A stretch of 64,000 nucleotides of DNA from Bacteroidota bacterium (GTDB lineage Bacteria > Bacteroidota > Bacteroidia > Cytophagales > Cyclobacteriaceae), in assembly GCA_018266055.1 (NCBI GenBank), contig JAFDYT010000010.1, positions 20,277 through 84,276 on the forward strand, written 5' to 3'. The position numbers and the translations under genes were made by a program. The notes under the pieces are model-generated. The model was given only the letters and a program-made list of their open reading frames with translations. It made no database searches and had not been told where the DNA came from. Shown here piece by piece: positions 53,513 through 61,900 of the stretch (positions are counted from its first letter, which is position 1; every line of letters begins with the position of its first letter).

Positions 53513-54535
53513 TCAGACCATCATTCGGAAGACGAGCTCTTTGAGGATTTGACCTTCGCCTTCGCTTCCTGAATTTACCCCTTTCAATTTCAGATCAGCA
53601 CTTCGCAGCAGCGAAATGATTTCGAGTGTTTTTTGCTGCGGATACCGCTGCAACGCCGCCACATAGTCCTTAGCAGCGTACGGACTAATCTTGAGTGCCG
53701 CTGTCAGCCCCTGTGATGACCGATCTCCTACGCTATGTGCGGCCAACACTTTGCTGAAGAAGGAATATAAAAATGCCACGATTGGAATAACTGGATTTTT
53801 CTTCGGGTTTGCCTCAAAGTAGTTAGCGATCTTGGCAGCTTGCAACCAATCTTTATTGATCAGCGCTTTTTGCAACTCGAAAATATTGTACTCACGGCTG
53901 ATGCCGACTTTGCTCATTACTTCAGCGGCCGTGATGGTCTGCTTTGCGTCATGGCTGATCACCACCTTATCCACTTCGTTGGCAAGACGGTTGAGATCGT
54001 TGCCCACATACTCTGCCAATACCCGCGCCGCCTCTTCGTCCATGGCATATTTTTTTTCGGCAGCATAGTCCAGCACAAATTCTACAAGCTGATTGTCGTA
54101 TGGCTTTTTAAACGTAGCCGACACGGCCAGTTGCTCTGCTTTTTTGCCTAATTCACGACGTTTGTCTAGCGCTTTGTTTTTATGACACAACACCAGTACC
54201 GTAGTGGGCGAAGGTTTGGTAAGGTAGTCGAGCAGTAGCTTTGATCCGCTTTCCTTGTTGAGGTCCGGGATATCCTGAGCTTCGCGCACGATCACCACCT
54301 GCCGCTCGGCCATCATGGGGAAACGCCGCGCGTGTGTGAGAATAGTTGCCATGGGTGCATCTTTGCCGTACACCACCACCTGATTAAAACCCTTTTCCGC
54401 CTCGCTTAAGGCATTGGCTTCAATAAAGTTGGCGATCACGTCGATGTAGTAGGTTTCTTCTCCTTGTAATAAATACACCGGATCGAATTTCCTTGCTTTT
54501 AACTTATCCAGAATTTTTTTTGCCGAAGCATCCAT
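53513..54535 (-). CDS. holA: DNA polymerase III subunit delta
   Basis: The 340-residue protein matches the delta subunit of the clamp loader, with VYLLQGEETYYIDVIANFIE at the N-terminus. Domain I-II segments such as RRFPMMAERQVVIVREAQDI and VLVLCHKNKALDKR follow, with a helical C-terminal collar (SREYNIFELQKALINKDW, AAKDYVAALQRY). Delta opens the beta clamp and is essential for loading it at primed DNA. The ATG overlaps the stop of the upstream rhomboid gene by one base (TAATG on the minus strand), so they are translationally coupled. Confidence 0.93.
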   Translation of the reverse strand: MDASAKKILDKLKARKFDPVYLLQGEETYYIDVIANFIEANALSEAEKGFNQVVVYGKDAPMATILTHARRFPMMAERQVVIVREAQDIPDLNKESGSKLLLDYLTKPSPTTVLVLCHKNKALDKRRELGKKAEQLAVSATFKKPYDNQLVEFVLDYAAEKKYAMDEEAARVLAEYVGNDLNRLANEVDKVVISHDAKQTITAAEVMSKVGISREYNIFELQKALINKDWLQAAKIANYFEANPKKNPVIPIVAFLYSFFSKVLAAHSVGDRSSQGLTAALKISPYAAKDYVAALQRYPQQKTLEIISLLRSADLKLKGVNSGSEGEGQILKELVFRMMV

Positions 54536-55107
54536 TAGCGCACCTTTTTCTTGTCCGCCAAATTAAAGGCTGTAACCACGCCAGTCAAGGCGCCAAACAA
54601 ATGAGCCTCCCACGAAATGCGCGGGTCGGTAGGAAAAACTCCGTAAAGAATGGCGCTGCCATACACAAAGAGGATGATCACTGAAATAATAAGGGATAAA
54701 AAATCCTGTCTTAAAATTCCGAAAAGGATTAAAAATGCAGCAATACCGTAGATCAGGCCGCTGGCCCCAATGTGGTAAGAGAGTCTAGGGCTTAATAACC
54801 AAACTAGAATATTGGTGACGAAGTAGCACCGGAAGAAAACGATGCCGCCAATGCGATCATAGAAGAAATACAACAGGGTTCCCAAAAACAAGAGTGGAAA
54901 AGTATTGGAGATCAAATGCCCCAAACTTCCGTGAATGATTGGTGCGAAAAATATTCCGATCAATCCGTGCAACGTGCGAGGATATATTCCCAGGTAGCCA
55001 AGATCGGTGCCAGTAAAAAACTCCACGCTAAACGCTAGCCACATTAGGAATACAAGGCGAAAGGGTACGACCGTGCTCCCAAAAATTTGGTTTTCGTGTG
55101 ATGACAT
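54535..55107 (-). CDS. Rhomboid family intramembrane serine protease
   Basis: The 190-residue protein has six membrane helices. The catalytic serine lies in HIGASGLIYG (Ser116) and the catalytic histidine in WEAHLFGALTG (His169). The HxxxN-type loop HGSLGHLISN (residues 59-68) supplies the oxyanion residues. It should cut membrane proteins within or near the bilayer. It is a short, minimal rhomboid without extra domains. The start overlaps the TerB-like gene stop by one base and the stop overlaps holA by one base, so three genes are tightly coupled. The substrates are unknown; a link to envelope stress or protein quality control is possible. Confidence 0.9.
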   Translation of the reverse strand: MSSHENQIFGSTVVPFRLVFLMWLAFSVEFFTGTDLGYLGIYPRTLHGLIGIFFAPIIHGSLGHLISNTFPLLFLGTLLYFFYDRIGGIVFFRCYFVTNILVWLLSPRLSYHIGASGLIYGIAAFLILFGILRQDFLSLIISVIILFVYGSAILYGVFPTDPRISWEAHLFGALTGVVTAFNLADKKKVR

Positions 55108-55571
55108 CAGTACGTTGAAGGATCCTTAATCATTGGCAACTTCACGTACTTAGCTTCGGCCGCGCCAATTGATTTCATACCAAACAGGCCGCCAGATGAT
55201 TTGGCCACATTCATCGCCAAGTCGCAAATACTTTTGTAATACTCTTTGGCAAAATCGGGTTTCACTTTGGGGAGCAATGTGTTCAGCATGGAAAGCTCTT
55301 CTACAATCAGGCCATTGCGCTGAGTGGCTTCCACAGGATACGCTTGCAAAACGATTTTGAGTTTGTCCTCAAAATCAACTCTAACCTCCTGATAGAGGTC
55401 GAGGATTCCCTGGCTTGAACCTCGCTGTTTTTTGGTTTGGTTAATTGCCTCTTTTATTTCACTCCGGTCAATGTCACCATCTGCGCCAGCGATGAGAATG
55501 GCGACAAGAATCGGTGCTTTGTACATGAACTCCTGATCTTCGCTGGAAAGGCTGCCAAACTGGGTGCTCAT
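55107..55571 (-). CDS. TerB-like protein (second copy)
   Basis: The 154-residue protein is helical, with APILVAILIAGADGDIDRSEI near residue 30. That acidic loop (GADGDID) is the metal-binding type seen in TerB domains, and RNGLIVEELSMLNTLLP may be the second half. The C-terminal part is less clear, so this is a less certain member than the protein at 36605-37042. No signal peptide. It is the first of three genes joined by one-base overlaps with the rhomboid protease and holA, and it is divergent from the response-regulator gene. Role unknown. Confidence 0.65.
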   Translation of the reverse strand: MSTQFGSLSSEDQEFMYKAPILVAILIAGADGDIDRSEIKEAINQTKKQRGSSQGILDLYQEVRVDFEDKLKIVLQAYPVEATQRNGLIVEELSMLNTLLPKVKPDFAKEYYKSICDLAMNVAKSSGGLFGMKSIGAAEAKYVKLPMIKDPSTY

Positions 55572-55630
55572 TTTTTTAAAATTATCCTCTGTAAAAGTGA
55601 TTTATTTAATGTAAATTTTAAAACTTTATA

Positions 55631-55646
55631 GGTTAAATATCTAACC
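55631..55646. promoter_or_regulatory. Small inverted repeat before the response-regulator gene
   Basis: GGTTA at 55631-55635 and TAACC at 55642-55646 stand around a six-base AT spacer, 23 bases upstream of the ATG at 55669. It is a possible operator for the two-component operon. The 97-base divergent gap shows no convincing -7 element in either direction. Confidence 0.25.
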
Positions 55647-55668
55647 AAGTTACTATCCTAAAGCACAG

Positions 55669-57030
55669 ATGTACGAAAAAGAGCCAATTAAAATATTTGT
55701 TGTAGAGGATGACCCTACCTACACCAAGTTTCTCAGTTACGTTTTAAGCCTGGACCCCGATTTTGAAACACAGTTTTTCAGCAACGGTAAGGATTGCATT
55801 GAGCAGCTTCATAAAAGACCGTCAGTCATTACCCTTGATTACTCCCTACCCGACATGTCTGGAGAAAAGGTTCTTTCCGCTATCCGCGAATTTGACCCGG
55901 ACATCAGTGTAATAATTATCTCCGCCCAGGAGAAAATAGGAACAGCTGTAGAGTTGCTTAAACTTGGGGCATTTGACTATATCACCAAAGATGAAGAAGC
56001 GAAAGACCGCATTCTTAACAGCATCAAAAACGCGCGAAACAAATCGTCACTCATTCGCGAAATCGATCGGTTGAAAGAAGAGATCTCTGCCAAATACGAA
56101 TTTGAAAAGAGCATCATCGGAAGCAGTGAGGCAATCAAGAAAGTATTTGCCCTGCTGGAAAAAGCCGTGAAGACTCAGATTACAGTTTCCATCACCGGCG
56201 AAACCGGAACGGGAAAAGAGCTGGTGGCTAAGGCAGCGCATTATAATTCTAAAAGAAAAAATAAGCCTTTCATAGCAGTAAATATCGCCGCCATACCGCG
56301 CGACCTGATTGAAAGTGAATTGTTCGGCCATGAAAAAGGAGCCTTTACCGGCGCAGCCAATCGCAGGATAGGTAAGTTTGAAGAAGCCGAAGGTGGCACG
56401 ATCTTTCTGGATGAGATCGGCGAGATGGATCTTAACCTCCAGTCAAAATTGCTGCGCGTGTTACAGGAAAAGGAAATCACCAGAGTAGGAAGCAATCAGG
56501 TGATAAAACTGGATGTCAGAGTTATCGTGGCTACGCACCGTGCATTGCTGGAGGAAGTAAAAGCGGGCCGGTTCAGAGAAGATTTGTATTACCGTCTGCT
56601 CGGATTGCCAATTCACCTGCCACCGTTACGCGAACGCGGGCAAGACATCATTGTACTCTCACGATACTTTTTAGATCAGTTCAGCAAGGAAAATCAGTTG
56701 CCAAAATTCAAAATCAGTCCGGAAGCGCAGAACAAACTATTGAAATATCCTTTCCCCGGAAATGTGCGTGAACTTAAATCGGTGATTGATCTCGCGGCTG
56801 TCATGGCGGAAGGAAATGAGATCCGTGAACAGGATATCAACTTCCATAGTGTATCAGGAGAACAGGCCATGATCCTTCAGGAGATGACACTTCAGGAATA
56901 CACGTATCGAATCATTCGCAACTACCTTAACAAATACAACAACAACGTGCTGGAGGTAGCCCGCAAATTAGACATCGGCAAATCCTCAATTTACAGGTAT
57001 CTTAAAGAAATGGAACAAGTTGGGATTTGA
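55669..57030 (+). CDS. NtrC-type sigma-54-dependent response regulator
   Basis: The 453-residue protein has three domains. A receiver at residues 1-120 has phospho-acceptor Asp57 in ITLDYSLPD. A sigma-54 AAA+ domain at about 150-390 has Walker A GETGTGKE (177-184), the sigma-54 loop GAFTGA (224-229) and Walker B IFLDEI (245-250). A C-terminal Fis-type HTH follows (VLEVARKLDIGKSSIYRYL). All residues for ATP use and sigma-54 contact are present, so it should activate RpoN promoters when phosphorylated. It is the first gene of an operon with the hybrid sensor at 57033. No -24/-12 promoter was recognised in the window, so its targets probably lie elsewhere. Confidence 0.94.
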   Translation: MYEKEPIKIFVVEDDPTYTKFLSYVLSLDPDFETQFFSNGKDCIEQLHKRPSVITLDYSLPDMSGEKVLSAIREFDPDISVIIISAQEKIGTAVELLKLGAFDYITKDEEAKDRILNSIKNARNKSSLIREIDRLKEEISAKYEFEKSIIGSSEAIKKVFALLEKAVKTQITVSITGETGTGKELVAKAAHYNSKRKNKPFIAVNIAAIPRDLIESELFGHEKGAFTGAANRRIGKFEEAEGGTIFLDEIGEMDLNLQSKLLRVLQEKEITRVGSNQVIKLDVRVIVATHRALLEEVKAGRFREDLYYRLLGLPIHLPPLRERGQDIIVLSRYFLDQFSKENQLPKFKISPEAQNKLLKYPFPGNVRELKSVIDLAAVMAEGNEIREQDINFHSVSGEQAMILQEMTLQEYTYRIIRNYLNKYNNNVLEVARKLDIGKSSIYRYLKEMEQVGI

Positions 57031-57032
57031 AG

Positions 57033-58943
57033 ATGAAAACACTAAAGTCGTACGTAAAGCGTGGAGGTTTTTTTAAAGCCGTGGTTGAAGATGGATCGGA
57101 TATCATCTTCATTGTGGACTATTCCGGAGAAATCCTTTATCATAATCCTTCCGCCAAAGGAACTCTGGGCTATGAAGCGAACAGCCTGATCGGAAAGAAT
57201 TTTTTTGACTTTATTTTACCGGAAACACTTCCGGAATTTAAGAAAGCCTATCAGCAGAGCACAAAGAAAAAGTTTAATGAATCTGTCGAGTTTCAGTTTC
57301 TGTGCAAAGACAAGTCCTACACGTACCTGGAATTTAACTCTATCAACCTTTATCAAAAAGAGAAAATAAAGGGACTGATCCTCGACTGCCGTGACATCGC
57401 TCAGCGAAAAAAAGATGCTCAGGAATTGCTTCGGGCACAAAAAGCCAAAGAGCTTTTCCTGGCCAATATCAGCCACGAAATCCGTACGCCTATCAATGGC
57501 ATTGCCGGAATGGCGTCGCTGCTTAGCCAAAATCCAAGTGCCAACGAACAGGCTACTTACCTACAAGCGATTCAAAGTGCCGCGGATAACCTCAAAGTTA
57601 TCATCAACGACATTCTAGATTTAGCTTCGATCGAGTCAGGGAAACTAAAATTTGAGCAAATCGGATTTAATCTTAACGATCTGCTGCACTCCTTGATCAA
57701 CACATTCACCTTTCAGGCTTCTGAGAAAAAAATAGAGTTGAATTATTCGCTAAGCGAAGAAGCCAATAAGATTTTCATCGGTGACCCGGTAAGGCTTAAT
57801 CAAATTTTGCTAAATCTAATTAGCAACGCGATTAAGTTTACGCATCACGGCACCATCTCCGTAAACTGTTTCGTTAAGAAAAAAGAAGCCAAACGAAATA
57901 TTCTCGCCTTTGAAGTAAAAGACACGGGCATTGGCATTCCAAAAGACAAACTTAAAACCATCTTCGAAAGCTTCAGTCAAGCGGATGCAAGCGTGACCCG
58001 GAAATACGGTGGCACAGGGCTAGGACTCACCATTGTAAAACAATTGGTTGAATTACAACACGGCACTATTGACGTAAAAAGTAAAGAGGGAGAAGGCTCT
58101 ACGTTTACCTTTACGATCCCGTATGAATTAGGAAGCCGAAATAATATCAAAGGACATCTGGCGAAAGAATCGCCGTTGCTGAAAAAGACGCTCAAAGATC
58201 TGTCGGTATTATTAGTAGAAGACAATGATATTAACCGGCTTTATGCCAGCAGCATTTTAAAGATGTGGGACTGCAAAGTGGATACCGCTGAAAACGGATA
58301 TGTGGCCATCGAAAAAATCAAGAATGATTATTACGATATCGTGCTAATGGATATTCAAATGCCCGTGATGGATGGGTTTGAAGCCACCAAGGCCATTCAC
58401 GCTTTGCCACCACCCAAAAACAAAGTGCCTATCATCGCCCTCACGGCCAATGCTACGCGCAAAGATCTGGAACAATGTCTGGCCAGCGGCATGAACGATG
58501 CCATTCCCAAACCGTTTACTCCCGAAGATCTGTACGACAAACTCACCGAATATAGTTCCGAGTTTAAGAAGATCAGTCAGGCGGCGGGTATTGTTCCTGA
58601 CTACCAAAAGAAGACGATCGACCTTACTTACCTGAGAAACATCTCGAACAACAATCAGAAATTTATCGATGATATGCTTCGGGCATTTCTTCAATCCATT
58701 CCCAAAAGTATTGAAGAAATCAACACTAACCTGGTGGCCAAAGAATGGAATGCGCTGGCGCGGTCGGTGCACAAATTAAAACCCTCGCTCACGCTCATTG
58801 GCCTTCACAGCACACGCGAAAAAGCAATTATGCTGGAAGAAACCGCCAAGCAGCAAAAGAACATCAATGCAATTTCATTTCAAGCCAATGAACTTTGCCA
58901 GGAACTGAATGTAGCACTCGACGAGTTGCGGCAGATGACTTAG
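57033..58943 (+). CDS. Hybrid histidine kinase with PAS, receiver and Hpt domains
   Basis: The 636-residue protein is soluble, with no membrane helix. A PAS domain (about residues 12-125) may sense a small molecule or redox state. The HisKA domain carries the phospho-acceptor His148 in [16 protein letters not shown]. The HATPase domain has [20 protein letters not shown] and [12 protein letters not shown] receiver has Asp440 in [13 protein letters not shown], and a C-terminal Hpt domain has His580 in [10 protein letters not shown]. All sites of a four-step phosphorelay are present, so it may pass phosphate through the Hpt to the response regulator encoded just upstream. The start is the ATG at 57033, two bases after that gene's stop. 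It overlaps the convergent secreted protein gene by four bases. Confidence 0.93.
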   Translation: MKTLKSYVKRGGFFKAVVEDGSDIIFIVDYSGEILYHNPSAKGTLGYEANSLIGKNFFDFILPETLPEFKKAYQQSTKKKFNESVEFQFLCKDKSYTYLEFNSINLYQKEKIKGLILDCRDIAQRKKDAQELLRAQKAKELFLANISHEIRTPINGIAGMASLLSQNPSANEQATYLQAIQSAADNLKVIINDILDLASIESGKLKFEQIGFNLNDLLHSLINTFTFQASEKKIELNYSLSEEANKIFIGDPVRLNQILLNLISNAIKFTHHGTISVNCFVKKKEAKRNILAFEVKDTGIGIPKDKLKTIFESFSQADASVTRKYGGTGLGLTIVKQLVELQHGTIDVKSKEGEGSTFTFTIPYELGSRNNIKGHLAKESPLLKKTLKDLSVLLVEDNDINRLYASSILKMWDCKVDTAENGYVAIEKIKNDYYDIVLMDIQMPVMDGFEATKAIHALPPPKNKVPIIALTANATRKDLEQCLASGMNDAIPKPFTPEDLYDKLTEYSSEFKKISQAAGIVPDYQKKTIDLTYLRNISNNNQKFIDDMLRAFLQSIPKSIEEINTNLVAKEWNALARSVHKLKPSLTLIGLHSTREKAIMLEETAKQQKNINAISFQANELCQELNVALDELRQMT

Positions 58944-61900
58944 TTTGAATTAAGCACTACCAACTTCTTGTATACCGGCATTTTTCCAGGAGCGCCAATC
59001 ACCACGAAGTAAACACCGTTTATCAACGACGAAATATCAACAGCCTTCACCCCATTAAAGGCATCGGTGAAATCACCTTCCATCACGTTGATGCCGCGCT
59101 GGTCAGCTATTTTCCAGATACTGCCTGATGGCAATTCGCCTGGTAAGGCAAAGTTAAATTTTCCATTGGCCGGATTAGGGTAGATTTTCACGTCCTCCAA
59201 TACTCCTGCCTGAGGTTCAATGCCTGTAATCAATGCACCCTTTTTCGGAGAAATTGGCATTCGATAGCTTTGAAGAATTTCCTTGGTAGAGAAATTCTGA
59301 ATAAACACCATGACGCTAAGTTTTGTAGGATCCAGAATTTTAGAGTCTATCGTTATGTCTCCTTTGGTAAATACCTGAGTATCGTTGACTACCATTGCCT
59401 GATTCTTGGTCACTCCTTCGCCTCCGAACAATAGCTTCCGGACGACATTCTGATAGGTACCAGGATTTGGGCTAGGCGCAGAAATTACCACAGGACTTTC
59501 CACAAGTACCGCTTGCGCGTACAGCGGGAAGGTGATGGCTGTATCGGCTCTCACCGTAACACTCACATTGATTTTATTTGCACTTGAGGTATTCGTAGTA
59601 TCGACCTTAGTGATGGTCAATAACGGCTTCCTCAGAGCTCGGCGATCCAATTCAACCAGGTCAATATTATTATAATTGCCTGAGCTGAAATTACCGCTCT
59701 GAATTCCGTCCATCACCGAGTACGGCGCCTGCTGCACGTTGTAATAAAGCGCACGGGCAGCGGCATCGTCATTATTTCCCTGATTGAATACATCAGCTTG
59801 TGGGAATCGGATGTGATATTGAATGTCGTTGAAATCCGTATTGCCATTTCTGAGACTTAGCTGACCGGCGAACAGGTTGTTGAAATACGTATCGGCATTC
59901 ACGCTTGCTGTTAATGTGGCGTTGGTAAAATGCTCTACCAAAACATTTTTCGTCTTGTCGCCGACAAAGAAATTATCGAATGCAAAGCCATCATAAGGTT
60001 TATTGGGTTTTCCGCGGTTAGCAAATCCGATTCGCACTCGTACTTGTTTCCGCAACGTATCCAATGAGTTCGTCGGATTGAGCAGCGGTATCATATCTAG
60101 GTTGAACTTACCGGTGTACCAAACCCCAGATTGACCGGGACCCGTCCAACCATACGGGCCGAAGCTTGGTTGCTCTCCAGGATTAGAAGTAACGATGGCT
60201 CCAGGTTTATACCAATTAATACCCTGATCACGCTGAGTTACCGGTAGTCCCGCCAGCGGGCCCACGAGTTGCCATGACAAACCGCCATCCACTGAATATT
60301 GTAACACGGCTCCGTCGTTGTTGGCATCAGTATCCACAATATAATCAAGCGAAACCATAGGCCGGTTTAGCTTCGATAAGTTAAAGCAAGGTCCGTTGAT
60401 AACTGAATTTTCATAGTAGTAATACGAATTTGCATTCTTGCCTGTCCACCACGAAATGTTCGTCTGCGGCGTTGGCTTAATCACTCCCGCAGCTCCGTTT
60501 GGAATACCCCAAACCCAACTGGTATCACTCGCGATAGTATCGATCAATGTGGAATTCGTTGCCTGGAAGGCTTCCGGAATCCAACCACCATTGCTCGCTT
60601 CAAATGATTCTGTGTACGCGGAGTTAGGCTTTGGCGTGATTGTATTGTACGGCAAGATAAACACCTTCTTCGACGGAGAAGTATCAAAACAACCGTTGTT
60701 GTTGGTTACTTTAATCTTCACCAGATAGGTTCCGTTAGTCGCGTACTTATGGTTAGGATTTTCGTAATTGCCACCCGTCTTCGCGTCCACTACTTTTGTG
60801 CCTGGTGCTCCCGTGATCACCGTACCATCGCCAAAATCCCACTGATAATTCGTTATCGTACTCACTATACCAGGCTTGGATTTGTCCACAAATTTTGTTG
60901 AATCATTGGTACAAATTGACGACCACGAGAACAAAGGAGTCGGAGGGTTTCCAACTTTCAATGTATACGGGGCGCTTGTGTTAGTACAACCTTGATCGGT
61001 GGTGACCTGAAGCAATACATTGTAACTATTCGGTGATGCGTAGGTGTAGGGTGTGGAAACAAAAGGATTTGTGAAATACTGTTTGGGTTTACCATCGCCA
61101 AAATCCCAGATGTAGTTCACGATCGAGGTAGCCGGCAAAGTAGATGGATCAATCGTAGAGTTGTCTTTAAATATGATTGCACTTACCACGCAATTGTTGG
61201 AAGAAGTAAACGCTGCACGAGGACTAGGATAAACCAGTATTGTATGGAATCGTTTCGAAATAGCATTAAAGCTATTTTTATACACGTAAACCATCAGGTA
61301 GGATTTGGAAGGCAATCCATTGGTTTGAAGGTAATACTCTGCACCAATTTTTTGAATGTGCGACGCCAGTAACGTTGAGTCAGGACCTGCAGGACCAGCC
61401 GCAAAGAAACCGGTTTCCGGCACTCCACCCGTGCTAGCTATTGGATTACCAATCAATTTGAGCAACCCTTCTTCACCGCACAACGGGATCTCACCCGTCG
61501 CCAGGGTACTCTTACCACTCACTACAAAATCAATCGAAGTCACCGGGTTGACAATGACCTGCTGAACATTGCTATTGGTACAGCTATTACCATCGGTGTA
61601 TGTATAAGTAATGAAGTTAGAACCGAGCGTTACGGCGCTTGGATCAAATGTCGCCTTATCCACCGGGCTCGCCACAGTACTACCTATATTGGAGGTTATG
61701 GGAGTGATTGAGAATAAACCTCCAACCTGATTTCCTGTGAGGGTAATCGGAGCATTATTTTCCGCCAACTGCGGAGGCGAACCTACCGGGAATCCACTAA
61801 ATGTCACGATAGGAAGGGGATTGATTTTTAAATTTGTTTGCGTGCTCACCGCCGTACAAGGTCCGCCGCCATCTGGGTCTAAAGCTGTCAACGTCAGCAC

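Noticed and set aside
55572-55668. Sigma-54 promoter before the response-regulator operon
   Set aside because: No TGGCAC-N5-TTGC-like sequence is present on either strand of the gap.
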